This document shows positions 28,039 to 38,910 of a stretch of 64,000 bases of DNA, piece after piece (the first letter of the stretch is position 1; every line of letters begins with the position of its first letter). The DNA is taken from assembly GCF_016406145.1 (NCBI RefSeq), contig NZ_CP066306.1:2666001-2730000 (forward strand). Reading direction: 5' to 3'. The stretch comes from Pseudomonas putida (lineage in GTDB: Bacteria > Pseudomonadota > Gammaproteobacteria > Pseudomonadales > Pseudomonadaceae). Both the position numbers and the translations under genes were made by a program. The notes beneath the pieces are model-generated. The model saw only the letters and a list, made by a program, of their open reading frames with translations. It made no database searches and was not told the DNA's origin.

Positions 28039-29457
28039 ATGCTTTGGGCCTGCATTCTTTTGCCGCAGTTGGCGCTGGACTCGATCCTGCGCGAACGCGA
28101 TGACGCCGATGCACCATTGGTGCTGATTGGCGGGCCTGTACAACGGCGCGTGTTGCAGGCCGTAAACCCCGCTGCGGCGGCCCTCGGCCTGCGTGCCGGG
28201 CTTACCCTGACCGCTGCCCGCGCCTTGGCCGACGGTTTCAACTGTGTCGAGGCAGATGCTGCGCGCATCGAGCATCTGCAGCAATTGCTGGCGGCCTGGG
28301 CGTACCGCTTCAGTGCCCAGGTCAGCCTGCACTACCCGCGCGCTTTGTTGCTGGAAGTGGGCTCCAGCCTGCAACTGTTCGGCCCCTGGCCCGCGTTCGA
28401 GGCGCGCTTGCGCGAGGAACTCGCAGCCTTGGGGCTGCGTCAGCGGATTGTCCTGGCCACCAACCCGGTGGCGGCGCGCATGCTTGCCAATGGCCATGAT
28501 GGGCTGGCGCTGAGCTGCCCGGAAGAAACCCGGGCGGCGCTTGCACGCATGCCTATTGCGCGGGTGGGTTTACCGCAGGACGCCGCTGAAGCGTTCGCCC
28601 GCATGGGGCTGCATCAGCTTGACCAGGTACTGGCGTTGCCGCGTGATGCATTGGCCAGGCGCTTCAGTGCCCAGGTCCAGTTGCACCTTGACCAGTTGCT
28701 GGGCCTGCGTACGCTTGGCTTGAGTTTCTATCAACCGCCGGACCGCTTCGAAACGCGGCTGGAGCTCAACTTCGACGTCGAATCGCACCAGGCGTTGCTG
28801 TTCCCGTTGCGGCGCATGCTCAACGATCTGGCCGCTTTCCTCGCCGGGCGAGACTGCGGTGTACAGCGGTTTTGCCTGTACCTGGAGCATGCCGAGGGGC
28901 CGGATACGCCATTGCAGGTCGGCCTGCTGGCCGCCGAGCGTGATGCGGCAATGCTCTTCGAGCTGGCGCGCGGGCGCCTGGAGCCTCTGCGCATCCCGGC
29001 ACCGGTGCGTAAACTGCGCCTGGTGGCCGATGACTTGCCGGCTTTCGTGCCCCAGCACCACGCGTTGTTCGACCCACGCGCCCACCAGGCCCAACCCTGG
29101 GAGCAACTGCGCGAGCGCTTGCGTGCCCGCCTGGGCGACGAAGCGGTCAAGGGCCTGCGCGCTGAAGCCGACCACCGCCCCGAATGTGCCTGGCAGTCCG
29201 CCGAGCAAGGCGGGCAGGGCAGCCTGCCCGCCTTGCCCGGGAGCCGCCCGGGCTGGTTGTTGCCCCAGCCACTGGCACTGGATGCCAGCACTCACAGGTT
29301 GCTGGGGCAGGCCGAGCGTATCGAGTCGGGCTGGTGGGATGGCGGTGATGTACGCCGCGACTATTACTGCATCGAAACCCGTGAAGGCCTGCGCGGCTGG
29401 GCCTATCGCGACCTGGCCAAGCCCGGCCCCTTGTGGCTGCAGGGCTGGTTCGCATGA
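28039..29457 (+). CDS. imuB: ImuB, inactive Y-family polymerase-like protein
   Basis: 472 residues. ImuB looks like a Y-family polymerase but has lost the catalytic acids: the first site reads [10 protein letters not shown] where DinB has an Asp-rich motif, and the second reads [13 protein letters not shown] with no Asp-Glu pair. It is known as a hub that links DnaE2 and ImuA to the sliding clamp. The C-terminal part contains the conserved [13 protein letters not shown] and WLQGWFA elements. I do not see an obvious clamp motif. It overlaps dnaE2 by 4 bp (ATGA). Confidence 0.93.
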   Translation: MLWACILLPQLALDSILRERDDADAPLVLIGGPVQRRVLQAVNPAAAALGLRAGLTLTAARALADGFNCVEADAARIEHLQQLLAAWAYRFSAQVSLHYPRALLLEVGSSLQLFGPWPAFEARLREELAALGLRQRIVLATNPVAARMLANGHDGLALSCPEETRAALARMPIARVGLPQDAAEAFARMGLHQLDQVLALPRDALARRFSAQVQLHLDQLLGLRTLGLSFYQPPDRFETRLELNFDVESHQALLFPLRRMLNDLAAFLAGRDCGVQRFCLYLEHAEGPDTPLQVGLLAAERDAAMLFELARGRLEPLRIPAPVRKLRLVADDLPAFVPQHHALFDPRAHQAQPWEQLRERLRARLGDEAVKGLRAEADHRPECAWQSAEQGGQGSLPALPGSRPGWLLPQPLALDASTHRLLGQAERIESGWWDGGDVRRDYYCIETREGLRGWAYRDLAKPGPLWLQGWFA

Positions 29458-32400
29458 GCGCGCCGGGCTACGCCGAACTGCATTGCCTGTCCAACTTCAG
29501 CTTCCAGCGCGGCGCATCCAGCGCCGAAGAGCTGCTGCGCCGAGCCCGGGAGCAGGGTTACCAGGCCCTGGCGATTACCGATGAGTGCACCCTGGCCGGT
29601 ATCGTGCGTGCCTGGCAGGCTGCCAAAGCGCAGCAGATACGCCTGATCGTCGGCAGTGAAGTGCGCCTGCACAATGGCCCGAAGCTTGTGTTGCTGGTAC
29701 AGGACCTAAGTGGTTACCAGAACCTGTGCGCCTTGATTACCCGCGCCCGCCGGCGAGCTCAAAAGGGCAGCTATCAATTGTTCCCTGACGACCTGCGCGA
29801 ACTGCACCGAGGGCTGCTGGCGTTATGGCTTGCCGAGGACTCCAGGGACCTGGCAACCGGCCAATGGCTGCAGGGCGTGTTCGGCGAACGCTTATGGTTG
29901 GGTGTGCACCTGCATCGGGGCAGCGATGACGAGACCCGCCTGGCCCGGCTACGCGGCCTGGCTGGGCAACTGGGCATTCGCGCCGTGGCGTGCGGTGACG
30001 TGCACATGCACGTACGCGGCCGGCGGGCTTTGCAGGATTGCATGACCGCTATCCGCCAGCATTGCAGTGTCGCCGAGGCAGGGCGGTTTCTCTTCGCCAA
30101 TGGCGAGCGTCACCTGCGCACGCTGGAGCAACTGGCCGAACTTTATCCGGCCGACCTGCTGAGCGAAACACTCTGTATTGCCGAACGCTGTCAGTTCGAC
30201 CTCGGTGAATTGCGCTACCAGTATCCGCGTGAGCTGGTGCCCGAGGGGCAAACCCCGGCCAGTTGGTTGCGCCAGTTGTGCGAGCGTGGCCTGGCCCATC
30301 GCTGGCCGTCGGGGCCAAGCGACAAGGTGCGCGAGGTGCTGGCCAAGGAGCTGGCGCTGATCGCAGAGCTTGGCTACGAAAGCTACTTTTTGACTGTGCA
30401 CGATATCGTCGCCTTTGCCCGCAGCCAGCACATCCTTTGCCAGGGCCGCGGTTCGGCAGCCAACTCGGTGGTGTGTTTCGTGCTGGGTATCACCGAGCTC
30501 GACCCGATGAAGCATCGCCTGCTGTTCGAGCGTTTTCTGTCACGCGAGCGCAACGAGCCACCGGACATCGACGTCGACTTCGAGCACGACCGTCGCGAAG
30601 AAGTGATCCAGTACGTGTTTCGGCGTTATGGCCGGCACCGCGCAGCGCTCACTGCGGTGGTCAACACCTACCACGCTGCCGGCGCGGTGCGTGATGTCGC
30701 CCGTGTACTGGGTTTGCCTGCCGATCAGGTCGATGCCCTGGCCAAGTGCTGTGGTCGCTGGAGCGATCGCATACCGGACGAGCAACGCCTGGCCGAGGCC
30801 GGCTTCGAGCCCGGCAGCCCTTCGTTGCGGCGCATTCTGGTGCTGGCCGCGCAGCTGATAGGGTTCCCCCGTCATCTGTCTCAGCACCCAGGCGGCTTCG
30901 TCATTTCCGAGCAACCGCTGGACCACCTGGTGCCGGTCGAAAACGCCGCCATGGCTGAACGTACGGTCATCCAGTGGGACAAGGACGATCTGGACATGGT
31001 CGGCCTGCTCAAGGTCGATGTGCTCGCCCTGGGCATGCTCAGCGCCTTGCGCCGCTGTTTCGACCTGATGCAGCAGCACCGGGGCCGGCACCTGACCCTG
31101 GCGACGATCCCCGCCGAAGACCCGGCCACCTACGCGATGATCAGCCGCGCAGAGACCATGGGCGTTTTCCAGATCGAATCACGCGCTCAGATGGCCATGC
31201 TGCCGCGGCTCAAGCCCTCCACCTTCTATGACCTGGTAATCGAAGTCGCCATCGTGCGCCCGGGGCCGATTCAGGGCGATATGGTGCACCCCTACCTGCG
31301 CAGGCGCTTGAAGCAGGAGCCGGTGACCTACCCATCGCTCAAGCTCAAGGAAGTCTTCGAGCGCACTTTGGGCGTGCCGCTGTTTCAGGAGCAGGTCATG
31401 GAGCTGGCCATGGTGGCCGCAGACTACAGCCCCGGTGAGGCCGACCAGTTACGCCGCAGCATGGCCGCCTGGAAGCGCCATGGTGGCCTGGAGCCACACC
31501 GCGAACGGCTGGTACAGGGCATGCTGCGCAACGGCTACGACCTGGCGTTTGCCGAGCGCATATTCGAGCAGATCAAGGGCTTTGGCAGTTATGGCTTCCC
31601 GGAATCGCACGCGGCCAGTTTCGCCTTGCTGTGCTATGCCAGCAGTTGGCTCAAATGCCATGAGCCGGCGATTTTCACCTGTGCGCTGGTCAATAGCTGG
31701 CCGATGGGCTTCTATAGCCCCGACCAACTGTTGCAGGAGGCACGCCGCCAGGGGATCGAGGTACGGCCGGTGGATGTAGGCCATAGCCAGTGGGATTGCA
31801 CACTGGAGCCTGTTGCTGAAGGTGCCTTGGCCATCCGCCTGGGGTTGCGGCAGATCCGAGGTTTTGCCGAAGCCGATGCTCGGCGGCTGGAAGCGGCCAG
31901 GGCGCGCAGGCCGTGGCGCGATGTCGAGGACCTGTGCTTGCGTGCCGGCCTCGACAGCAGAGCCCGCGCCCGGTTGGCCGATGCCGGGGCGTTGCGCGCC
32001 CTGGCACGTGACCGTCACCAGGCTCGCTGGCAGGTCGCGGCGGTGCAGCCGCAACTGCCCCTGTTCGCCGAGTTGCAGGCAACGCCCGAAGCCGCGGTGG
32101 CATTGCCTGCGCCTACTGTCGGCGAAGACCTGGTGGCCGACTACGCCACTTTGGGAACCACGCTGGGCCCCCACCCGCTGACGTTGCTGCGTTCGCGCCT
32201 TCGGGTGCTGGGCTGTCGCAGCTCGCAGGAGCTGGCGGGTGTTGAGCATGGCGATGCAGTCGCCGTGGCTGGGCTGGTGGTGGGGCGGCAACGGCCACAG
32301 ACCGCCAGCGGGGTGACTTTTGTGACCCTTGAGGATGAATTCGGCATGGTCAATGTGGTGGTTTGGCGCGAGCTGGCCGGGCGGCAACGGCGCGCGCTGG

Positions 32401-32534
32401 TGGGGGCTCAATTGCTCAAGGTGAGTGGCCGCCTGGAACAGGAGAACGGGGTGCGGCACCTGATTGCGCGGCGGCTGGAGGATGTCAGTGTGTTGCTGCA
32501 GGGGCTGGATGTGAGGAGCCGGGACTTTCACTGA
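29454..32534 (+). CDS. dnaE2: Error-prone DNA polymerase DnaE2
   Basis: 1,026 residues, a class II C-family polymerase that extends past DNA lesions. The N-terminal PHP domain ([18 protein letters not shown]) is intact, the catalytic acids are in [13 protein letters not shown] (about residues 369-380), and helix-hairpin-helix and OB-fold regions follow. QLPLF near residue 866 resembles a beta-clamp-binding motif. The ATG at 29454 overlaps the imuB stop; a start at 29433 would add seven residues. It is the last gene of the lexA2-imuA-imuB-dnaE2 operon, so it is induced by DNA damage. Confidence 0.95.
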   Translation: MSAPGYAELHCLSNFSFQRGASSAEELLRRAREQGYQALAITDECTLAGIVRAWQAAKAQQIRLIVGSEVRLHNGPKLVLLVQDLSGYQNLCALITRARRRAQKGSYQLFPDDLRELHRGLLALWLAEDSRDLATGQWLQGVFGERLWLGVHLHRGSDDETRLARLRGLAGQLGIRAVACGDVHMHVRGRRALQDCMTAIRQHCSVAEAGRFLFANGERHLRTLEQLAELYPADLLSETLCIAERCQFDLGELRYQYPRELVPEGQTPASWLRQLCERGLAHRWPSGPSDKVREVLAKELALIAELGYESYFLTVHDIVAFARSQHILCQGRGSAANSVVCFVLGITELDPMKHRLLFERFLSRERNEPPDIDVDFEHDRREEVIQYVFRRYGRHRAALTAVVNTYHAAGAVRDVARVLGLPADQVDALAKCCGRWSDRIPDEQRLAEAGFEPGSPSLRRILVLAAQLIGFPRHLSQHPGGFVISEQPLDHLVPVENAAMAERTVIQWDKDDLDMVGLLKVDVLALGMLSALRRCFDLMQQHRGRHLTLATIPAEDPATYAMISRAETMGVFQIESRAQMAMLPRLKPSTFYDLVIEVAIVRPGPIQGDMVHPYLRRRLKQEPVTYPSLKLKEVFERTLGVPLFQEQVMELAMVAADYSPGEADQLRRSMAAWKRHGGLEPHRERLVQGMLRNGYDLAFAERIFEQIKGFGSYGFPESHAASFALLCYASSWLKCHEPAIFTCALVNSWPMGFYSPDQLLQEARRQGIEVRPVDVGHSQWDCTLEPVAEGALAIRLGLRQIRGFAEADARRLEAARARRPWRDVEDLCLRAGLDSRARARLADAGALRALARDRHQARWQVAAVQPQLPLFAELQATPEAAVALPAPTVGEDLVADYATLGTTLGPHPLTLLRSRLRVLGCRSSQELAGVEHGDAVAVAGLVVGRQRPQTASGVTFVTLEDEFGMVNVVVWRELAGRQRRALVGAQLLKVSGRLEQENGVRHLIARRLEDVSVLLQGLDVRSRDFH

Positions 32535-32549
32535 TTTGACCGGCGAACG

Positions 32550-32564
32550 GGCTGCAACGCAGCC
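32550..32564. terminator. Short hairpin after dnaE2
   Basis: GGCTGC-AAC-GCAGCC lies between the dnaE2 stop and the end of the convergent aldo/keto reductase gene. There is no T tract, so it is only a weak candidate. Confidence 0.3.
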
Positions 32565-32589
32565 GCAGTCGCCGTTGTCGGCCGAGCGG

Positions 32590-33411
32590 TCAGACCATTG
32601 CCAGGTGCTGCTTGCGTGTTGGCGCCGGGAATGCCCTGTCAATGGCCCGCAAGTCCTCACTGGTCAAGCTCAAGCCTGCGGCAGCCGCATTCAACCTTAC
32701 ATGCTCCGGCGACACCGCCTTGGGAATCGCTATGACCCCGTCTTCGCGCGTCACCCAGGCCAGGCAGACCTGCGCCGGGGTGGCCCCATGGCGCTCGGCG
32801 ATCTCGTGCAAGAGCGGATGCTGCAGCAGTTTTCCTGCCTGGGCCAACGGGCAGTAGGCCATGGTCGGTAACCCGCGTTGCCGGCTCCAGGGCAGCAGGT
32901 CGAACTCGATGCCACGCTGTATCGGGTTGTACAGCACTTGGTTAGTGGCGCAAGCAGGGCGGTCCAGCTCGCTCAGGTCGTCGACATCGAAGTTGGAAAC
33001 ACCCCAGTGGCGAATCTTGCCCTGTTCGCGCAAGCGCTCGAACGCCTCGACGGTTTCTTCCAGCGGGTATTGGCCGCGCCAGTGCAGCAGGTACAAGTCG
33101 ATGACATCGGTGCCCAAGCGAGTGAGGCTGCGTTCACAAGCAGCGGGTACGCCGCGCTGGCTGGCATTGTGCGGGTATACCTTGCTGACCAGAAAGACCT
33201 GATCGCGCCGCCCGGCGATGGCCCGCCCGACCACTTGCTCAGCGCCACCTTCGGCGTACATCTCGGCGGTATCGATCAGGTTCATCCCCAAGTCGATGCC
33301 TTGTTGCAGCGCGGCCACCTCGGCAGCTCTGCGTGCCGGATCCTCGCCCATGTACCAGGTGCCCTGGCCAATGGCCGGCACTTTGCAACCTGCCAGTTTC
33401 ATGTAACGCAT
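32590..33411 (-). CDS. Aldo/keto reductase
   Basis: 273 residues, a TIM-barrel NADPH-dependent reductase of carbonyl compounds. The catalytic tetrad is visible: Asp and Tyr in [14 protein letters not shown], Lys in LVSKVYPHN and His in YLLHWRG. The cofactor region contains [13 protein letters not shown]. The ATG at 33411 is preceded by GGAGG 5 nt upstream. It lies downstream of the LysR regulator gene and overlaps it by 13 bp, suggesting co-transcription. The substrate is unknown. Confidence 0.92.
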   Translation of the reverse strand: MRYMKLAGCKVPAIGQGTWYMGEDPARRAAEVAALQQGIDLGMNLIDTAEMYAEGGAEQVVGRAIAGRRDQVFLVSKVYPHNASQRGVPAACERSLTRLGTDVIDLYLLHWRGQYPLEETVEAFERLREQGKIRHWGVSNFDVDDLSELDRPACATNQVLYNPIQRGIEFDLLPWSRQRGLPTMAYCPLAQAGKLLQHPLLHEIAERHGATPAQVCLAWVTREDGVIAIPKAVSPEHVRLNAAAAGLSLTSEDLRAIDRAFPAPTRKQHLAMV

Positions 33412-34304
33412 GTCACCTCCGGAATCTGTGTGTGGGAAAGCAGTACCTCAAGCAGCGCCTGCGCTGCAGTGGAAAGTTTATGGTCGCTCAAGGCGATGAC
33501 GCCGATCCGCCGTTCTACAGCGGGCTCTACCAGGGTAATGCAACGCGCGCCAAGCTCCTGCATCTGGTTGATGCACAGCGCCGGCACCGCGCTCACGCCC
33601 AGCCCACTGGCGACCATGCGGCCAATGGTCGAGAGCTGGTGGCTTTCAAACGCCACCGCGAGCTTGCCGTGCAGTGCCGCTACGTTCTGCTCCAGCAGCA
33701 GGCGCACGGCCGAAGGGCGCTGCAGGGCGATGAAATCTTCGGCCAGCAACTGCGCCCAGCTGACTTCGGCCAGCTCGGCCAACGGGGAATCGGTGGGCAC
33801 CACAGCAACGAAGCGGTCCAGGTACAGCGGGTGGAAGCGCAGGCCGTCGGTGTTTTCCGGTTCGAAGCCGATGCCCAGTTCGACGCGGCGGTGGCGCACC
33901 AGTTCAAGGACCTGCTCGTTGATCACGTCGTGCACCGTGACGTTGACCTTCGGGTAACGTTGGCGAAACACCTTGAGTGAACGGGGCAGCAGGTTGCCGG
34001 CAAAAGCCGGCATGGCCGCCACCGACACCCGCCCCAATTGCAGGGTGAAGCGCTGGCGCAGCATTTCCTCGGTGTCGTCCCAGTCGGCCAGCAGGCGCCG
34101 GGCCAGTGGCAGCAGGACCTCACCTTCGGCCGTCAGGCTGACGCTGCGCGTGGTGCGGGTGAGCAGGGCGCCGCCAAGGTTGTCCTCCAGGGCCTTGATG
34201 GTCAGGCTCAACGCCGGTTGTGATACATGCAGGTGTTCGCCGGCCTGGGCAAAACTTTGGTACTTGGCCACGGCGACGAAGGCGCGCAGTTGCTTGACGT
34301 TCAT
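33399..34304 (-). CDS. LysR-family transcriptional regulator
   Basis: 301 residues from the ATG at 34304, which gives the standard [41 protein letters not shown] helix-turn-helix. Residues about 90-295 form the effector-binding domain. It is divergent from scoA, with 139 bp between, so it most likely controls the CoA-transferase/atoE operon. Its own downstream gene is the aldo/keto reductase. The effector is probably a 3-oxoacid or short-chain acid (inference). Confidence 0.92.
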   Translation of the reverse strand: MNVKQLRAFVAVAKYQSFAQAGEHLHVSQPALSLTIKALEDNLGGALLTRTTRSVSLTAEGEVLLPLARRLLADWDDTEEMLRQRFTLQLGRVSVAAMPAFAGNLLPRSLKVFRQRYPKVNVTVHDVINEQVLELVRHRRVELGIGFEPENTDGLRFHPLYLDRFVAVVPTDSPLAELAEVSWAQLLAEDFIALQRPSAVRLLLEQNVAALHGKLAVAFESHQLSTIGRMVASGLGVSAVPALCINQMQELGARCITLVEPAVERRIGVIALSDHKLSTAAQALLEVLLSHTQIPEVTCVT

Positions 34305-34443
34305 GGCGGGCTCACAGGTTGTTTTGAAAAAGTTATCAATCGATGACGAAAACAAAATTAACAAATCAGTCGCCAGCGGTGAAGATGCCTGCACACGCTC
34401 ACCGACAGCCTCGTCGGTCAACAACTACAAAAGGCGGATCAGC
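34305..34443. promoter_or_regulatory. Divergent LysR-regulator/scoA promoter region
   Basis: 139 bp. The AT-rich stretch 34328-34368 contains TATCAATCGATGA, an imperfect palindrome with the T-N11-A form bound by LysR proteins. No firm -35/-10 pair could be assigned. Confidence 0.4.
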
Positions 34444-35142
34444 ATGGCCGGACTGGACAAGCGCGTAGCAACCTATGAACAGGCCCTTGAAGGCTTGACC
34501 GACAACATGACGGTACTGGCCGGCGGTTTCGGCCTGTGCGGTATCCCGGAAAACCTCATCGCCGAAATCAAGCGCCGTGGCGTCAAGGGCCTCACCGTGG
34601 TTTCCAACAACTGCGGCGTCGATGGCTTTGGCCTGGGCGTACTGCTGGAAGAGCGGCAGATCCGCAAGATGATTGCCTCGTACGTCGGCGAAAATGCCGA
34701 ATTCGAGCGCCAGCTGCTCAGTGGCGAGCTGGAAGTGGAACTGACCCCGCAAGGCACCCTAGCCGAAAAAATGCGCGCTGGCGGCGCCGGCATTCCGGCC
34801 TTCTACACCGCCACCGGCTATGGCACGCCAGTTGCCGAAGGCAAGGAAGTGCGGGAGTTCAAGGGCCGCAAATACATCCTGGAAGAATCGATTACCGGCG
34901 ATTTCGCCATCGTCAAAGGCTGGAAGGCCGACCACTACGGCAACGTGGTTTACCGCAACACTGCTCAAAACTTCAACCCGCTGGCCGCCACCGCCGGCAA
35001 GATCACCGTGGTCGAAGTGGAAGAGATCGTCGAGCCAGGCGTGCTGCTGCCCAGCGAGATCCACACCCCTGGCATCTTCGTCGACCGGGTCATTGTGGGC
35101 GCCTTCGAAAAACGCATCGAAAAGCGCACCGTCAAGGCCTGA
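34444..35142 (+). CDS. scoA: 3-oxoacid CoA-transferase subunit A
   Basis: 232 residues. With subunit B it moves CoA from succinyl-CoA or acetyl-CoA to acetoacetate or a similar acid. The glycine-rich [13 protein letters not shown] motif and [16 protein letters not shown] are typical of the SCOT alpha subunit; [15 protein letters not shown] and [18 protein letters not shown] follow. The longer alpha-subunit form fits ScoA better than AtoD, although P. putida homologues are also called AtoA/AtoB. The ATG at 34444 is used. It is the first gene of the scoA-scoB-atoE operon. Confidence 0.92.
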   Translation: MAGLDKRVATYEQALEGLTDNMTVLAGGFGLCGIPENLIAEIKRRGVKGLTVVSNNCGVDGFGLGVLLEERQIRKMIASYVGENAEFERQLLSGELEVELTPQGTLAEKMRAGGAGIPAFYTATGYGTPVAEGKEVREFKGRKYILEESITGDFAIVKGWKADHYGNVVYRNTAQNFNPLAATAGKITVVEVEEIVEPGVLLPSEIHTPGIFVDRVIVGAFEKRIEKRTVKA

Positions 35143-35177
35143 GCGCCGTCCTCCAGAACAACAAAGAGATTTTCACC

Positions 35178-35834
35178 ATGGCACTGACCCGCGAACAGAT
35201 GGCACAACGCGTCGCACGTGAACTGAAGGACGGCTTCTACGTCAACCTCGGCATCGGCATCCCCACCCTGGTGGCCAACTACGTCCCTGCTGACATGGAT
35301 GTGATGCTGCAGTCGGAAAATGGCCTGCTGGGCATGGGCGAGTTCCCTACCGAGAGCACCATCGACGCCGACATGATCAACGCCGGCAAGCAGACGGTCA
35401 CCGCCCGCCGCGGCGCCTCGATCTTCGATTCGGCACAATCGTTCGCCATGATCCGTGGCGGCCATGTCGACCTCACCGTGCTCGGGGCCTTCGAAGTGGA
35501 CGTCGAGGGCAACATCGCCTCGTGGATGATCCCGGGCAAGCTGGTCAAGGGTATGGGCGGCGCCATGGACCTGGTAGCCGGGGCCGAGAACATCATCGTC
35601 ACCATGACCCACGCCTCGAAGGATGGCGAGTCCAAGCTGCTGCCGCGCTGCAGCCTGCCGCTGACCGGTGCCGGTTGCATCCGCAAGGTGCTCACCGACC
35701 TGGCCTACCTGGAAATCGAAAACGGCGCCTTCATCCTGCGCGAAACCGCGCCCGGTGTGAGTGTTGAAGAAATCATCGCGAAAACCGCCGGCAAGCTGAT
35801 CGTGCCGGACGATGTGAAAGAAATGACCTTCTGA
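35178..35834 (+). CDS. scoB: 3-oxoacid CoA-transferase subunit B
   Basis: 218 residues. The catalytic Glu that forms the CoA thioester is in LQSENGLLGMGEFP (about residue 51). GGHVDLTVLGAFEVD and KGMGGAMDLV are conserved family blocks. It pairs with scoA, 35 bp upstream, to form the heterotetrameric enzyme. A 10 bp inverted repeat follows the stop, before atoE. Confidence 0.93.
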   Translation: MALTREQMAQRVARELKDGFYVNLGIGIPTLVANYVPADMDVMLQSENGLLGMGEFPTESTIDADMINAGKQTVTARRGASIFDSAQSFAMIRGGHVDLTVLGAFEVDVEGNIASWMIPGKLVKGMGGAMDLVAGAENIIVTMTHASKDGESKLLPRCSLPLTGAGCIRKVLTDLAYLEIENGAFILRETAPGVSVEEIIAKTAGKLIVPDDVKEMTF

Positions 35835-35847
35835 TACACATCCCCAG

Positions 35848-35929
35848 CCCTGTGGCAGCGGCGGCAGCTGTGAATGCGATGGTCAATGCACCAACGCTTT
35901 CGCAGGTGTCGTCGTTGCCACAGGGTTTT
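35848..35929 (+). terminator. Long inverted repeat between scoB and atoE
   Basis: CCCTGTGGCA (35848-35857) and TGCCACAGGG (35916-35925) are a perfect 10 bp inverted pair with a 58 nt loop, followed by TTTT. It could partially end transcription between scoB and atoE, giving the transporter lower expression. Confidence 0.45.
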
Positions 35930-35981
35930 GTGCGTTGAGCTTGAAACGTAGCCCCCATAAAACCAATAAAAGGAAGTTACA

Positions 35982-37400
35982 GTGGCCGCTGAAATCCAAG
36001 ACAGCCGCTCCGCGCGCTTTGCCCTGCGTTGCTCCAACTGGGCCGAGCGCTGGTTCCCTGATTCCTGGGTGTTCGCTGCCCTGGCAGTGGTGCTGGTATG
36101 CCTCGGCGCCATGGTCATGGGCGCCAAACCTACCGATACCGCCAAGGCCTTTGGCGATGGCTTCTGGAGCCTGATCCCTTTCACCATGCAAATGGCCTTC
36201 GTGGTCATCGGCGGCTACGTGGTGGCCAGCTCACCCCCTGCCGCACGGCTGATCGACCGCCTGGCGCGGGTGCCGAAGAACGGTCGTTCGGCGGTGTGCT
36301 GGGTGGCGCTGATCTCGATGCTGGCATCCTTGCTCAACTGGGGCCTGTCCCTGGTGTTCGGTGGCCTGCTGGTGCGCGCGCTGGCACGGCGCAGTGACCT
36401 GAAGATGGACTACCGCGCCGCCGGTGCCGCTGCTTACCTGGGCCTAGGTGCGGTCTGGGCCCTGGGCCTGTCGTCTTCAGCGGCGCAGTTGCAGGCCAAC
36501 CCGGCCAGCCTGCCGCCGTCCATTCTGTCGATCACCGGCGTGATCCCATTCACTGAAACCATCTTCCTCTGGCAGTCCGGGGTGTTGCTGGCGGCCCTGG
36601 TCATTGTCTCGCTGGTGATCGCCTACGCGACCGCACCTGGCCCGAACAGTGCGCGCAGTGCCGAAGACTGCGGCGTCGACCCCAGTTTCACCGCGCCGCC
36701 CGCACCCCAGCGCACCCGCCCGGGTGAATGGCTGGAATACAGCCCGATCCTTATCCTGCTGATGGTAGCGCTGGCCGGCGGCTGGCTGTACCAGGAGTTC
36801 GCCACCAAACCGGCCATTACCGCGATCTCCGGGCTCAATACCTACAACCTGCTGTTCATCATGCTCGGTGCATTGCTGCACTGGCGCCCACGCAGCTTCC
36901 TTGACGCCGTGGCGCGTGCAGTACCGACCACCACCGGGGTGCTGATCCAGTTCCCGCTGTACGGCTCGATCGCCGCCATTCTCACCCAAGTGAAGGGGGT
37001 CGATGAGCAAACCCTGGCCCACCACATTTCGCTTTTCTTCACCCAGATCGCCACCCATGACACCTATGCCGTACTCATGGGCGTGTACTCGGCGGTGCTG
37101 GGTTTCTTCATCCCCTCGGGCGGTGGCAAGTGGATCATCGAAGCGCCCTACGTGATGCTGGTGGCCAATGACCTGCAGTACCACTTGGGCTGGGCAGTGC
37201 AGATCTACAACGCCGCTGAAGCGCTACCCAACCTGATCAACCCGTTCTACATGCTGCCGCTACTGGGTGTGCTGGGCCTGAAGGCGCGCGACCTGATCGG
37301 CTTTTCGTTCGTGCAGCTGCTGGTGCATGTGCCGCTGGTGCTGGTGCTGTTGTGGGCGTTGGGTACGACCTTGCAGTACGTGCCGCCGGTGATGCCTTGA
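35982..37400 (+). CDS. atoE: Short-chain fatty acid transporter AtoE
   Basis: 472 residues with about 12 membrane helices. It is the permease that imports short-chain fatty acids and acetoacetate for the CoA-transferase encoded just before it. Family blocks are GFWSLIPFTMQMAFVVIGGYVVASSPP, LNWGLSLVFGGLL and FFIPSGGGKWIIEAPYVM. The start is a GTG at 35982 with AAGGAAG 6 nt upstream. The gap of 147 bp contains the inverted repeat at 35848. Confidence 0.93.
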   Translation: MAAEIQDSRSARFALRCSNWAERWFPDSWVFAALAVVLVCLGAMVMGAKPTDTAKAFGDGFWSLIPFTMQMAFVVIGGYVVASSPPAARLIDRLARVPKNGRSAVCWVALISMLASLLNWGLSLVFGGLLVRALARRSDLKMDYRAAGAAAYLGLGAVWALGLSSSAAQLQANPASLPPSILSITGVIPFTETIFLWQSGVLLAALVIVSLVIAYATAPGPNSARSAEDCGVDPSFTAPPAPQRTRPGEWLEYSPILILLMVALAGGWLYQEFATKPAITAISGLNTYNLLFIMLGALLHWRPRSFLDAVARAVPTTTGVLIQFPLYGSIAAILTQVKGVDEQTLAHHISLFFTQIATHDTYAVLMGVYSAVLGFFIPSGGGKWIIEAPYVMLVANDLQYHLGWAVQIYNAAEALPNLINPFYMLPLLGVLGLKARDLIGFSFVQLLVHVPLVLVLLWALGTTLQYVPPVMP

Positions 37401-37457
37401 GCTGAACTTTCATTGAAGTTGCGGCTGAACACACCTTTTACGGGTGTGTATCATGGC

Positions 37458-37485
37458 GAGCCGGGCACGAAGCGTGGCTCTTTTT
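37458..37485 (+). terminator. Probable terminator of the scoAB-atoE operon
   Basis: GAGCC (37458-37462) pairs with GGCTC (37476-37480), with CACG/CGTG able to pair inside, and TTTTT follows immediately. A further hairpin, ACACACC/GGTGTGT (37429-37449), stands just upstream without a T tract. Confidence 0.5.
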
Positions 37486-37545
37486 CGCGCAGGCGTTAGC
37501 GTCTGAGCACAGGCCCGGCTACAGCAGCAGGTGAGGGCAGGGGCG

Positions 37546-38367
37546 ATGATCGAGGTGTCGGGGTTCTGGCGGGATTCGGCGTTGCCTTTTGTAGAAGCAA
37601 GGCGCGTTGGGGATGGGCGTCAGGTGTGCTATGCCGCCCATTCCCATGAAAGTTTTTCGCTCGGCGTGATCACCGGGGGGCGCAGCACCTACCTGAGTGG
37701 GACCAGCCAAGTCGAAGTGGGCGCTGGTACCACGGTGCTCATGAACCCCGGTGTGGTCCACACGTGCAATCCTATTGCTGGGCAGGGCTGGTCATACCTG
37801 ATGCTGTTCGTCGACATGCCGTGGCTGAAGGCGCTCGGTTTCAACTTGCCCGCGCAAACCTGCAGTACCTCGCCGGCACTCTACAGTGCCGTGCTGCAAG
37901 TGTTTGCCGACCTGTTCGACGGCAACCTGGATGACCGAGAGGCCCGGCTGGCGTGTTTTTTCAATGCACTGCCAGGCTACCTGCAGGCTGCTACCGGCAA
38001 AACGCAAGCCCATCACCCGCAGCTGGAGGCGGCAGCTGCGTTCATCCGGGCCCACCGCACCGACCCGCTGACGCTGCAAGACATCTGTGCTGCCAGCGGC
38101 TTGTCCCGCTCTTATCTGATCCGTACCTTTGCCCAGCGTTTCGGCTTGACGCCGCATGGTTACCTGCTTGATCAGCGCGTGCAGTATGCCCGCGCGCAAC
38201 TGCGCACGGGGCGGGCGATTGCCGAGGTGGCACTGGAGGCAGGATTTGCCGATCAGGCCCATCTGCAGCGGGCGTTCAAGCAACATCTGGCGGCGACGCC
38301 CGGGCATTATCGCAAGGCTCAGCGACCATCAAACGAGCAGGTACAGCGCGCTGATCACCAGCAGTAA
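37546..38367 (+). CDS. AraC-family transcriptional regulator
   Basis: 273 residues. The N-terminal cupin-type domain (HSHESFSLGVITGGRSTYL, then MNPGVVHTCNP) probably binds the effector. The C-terminal region has two helix-turn-helix units (LQDICAASGLSRSYLIRTFAQRFG and IAEVALEAGFADQAHLQRAFKQH) and the family end LAATPGHYRK. The ATG at 37546 follows GGCAGGGG. It converges on a LysE-family exporter gene and overlaps it by 39 bp; this arrangement is common for AraC/LysE pairs, so that exporter may be its target (inference). Confidence 0.92.
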   Translation: MIEVSGFWRDSALPFVEARRVGDGRQVCYAAHSHESFSLGVITGGRSTYLSGTSQVEVGAGTTVLMNPGVVHTCNPIAGQGWSYLMLFVDMPWLKALGFNLPAQTCSTSPALYSAVLQVFADLFDGNLDDREARLACFFNALPGYLQAATGKTQAHHPQLEAAAAFIRAHRTDPLTLQDICAASGLSRSYLIRTFAQRFGLTPHGYLLDQRVQYARAQLRTGRAIAEVALEAGFADQAHLQRAFKQHLAATPGHYRKAQRPSNEQVQRADHQQ

Positions 38368-38910
38368 CGCCAAGCCTCGGTTGAACATCTGCAGGTAGCG
38401 CGGCTTGCGCAAGTACTGCTGAATCATGCTGCCTGCCCAAGCCCAGCTGGCCACTGAAACAAAACAGATCGGCCCATAGATCCACGTGAACAGCCACAGC
38501 ATCTGCTGCTCGCCACCGGTATAGGCTGCCACGCCCGCCACCGCCGCTAGCCAGGCCTTGGGGTTCAGCCACTGCATGGCTGCGCCCTCCCAAGCCGAAG
38601 GGGCGCGTTGCGGGTGCTCACCACCCAACTGCCCGTCATCACTGGCCAGCTTCCACGCCAGGTACAGCAGGAACGCCACGCCGCCCCAGTGCAGCGCCAC
38701 GCCCAGCAACGGCCAGCGCATCAACAGTGCGTGCAAGCCCAGCCCCACCAGCACCAGCAGCAGGCAAAAGCCCAAGGTCGCCCCGGCAACATGCGCGAGG
38801 CTGGCGCGCAGGCCGTGGCGTGCTCCGCTGCCAAGGGCGACGATGTTCACCGGGCCGGGGGATATCGATGCTGCCAACGCAAACGCAGCCATTGAGAGGT
38901 ACAGGCTCAT
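38329..38910 (-). CDS. LysE-family amino acid exporter
   Basis: 193 residues from the ATG at 38910 (MSLYLSMAAFALAASISPGPVNIVALGSGARHGLRASLAHVAGATLGF). The SPGP motif in the first helix and the HVAGATLG helix are typical of LysE/RhtB exporters. Six membrane helices can be counted. MQWLNPKAWLAA is the other signature. The solute is unknown. It overlaps the araC-type gene at the 3' end. Confidence 0.9.
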   Translation of the reverse strand: MSLYLSMAAFALAASISPGPVNIVALGSGARHGLRASLAHVAGATLGFCLLLVLVGLGLHALLMRWPLLGVALHWGGVAFLLYLAWKLASDDGQLGGEHPQRAPSAWEGAAMQWLNPKAWLAAVAGVAAYTGGEQQMLWLFTWIYGPICFVSVASWAWAGSMIQQYLRKPRYLQMFNRGLALLLVISALYLLV

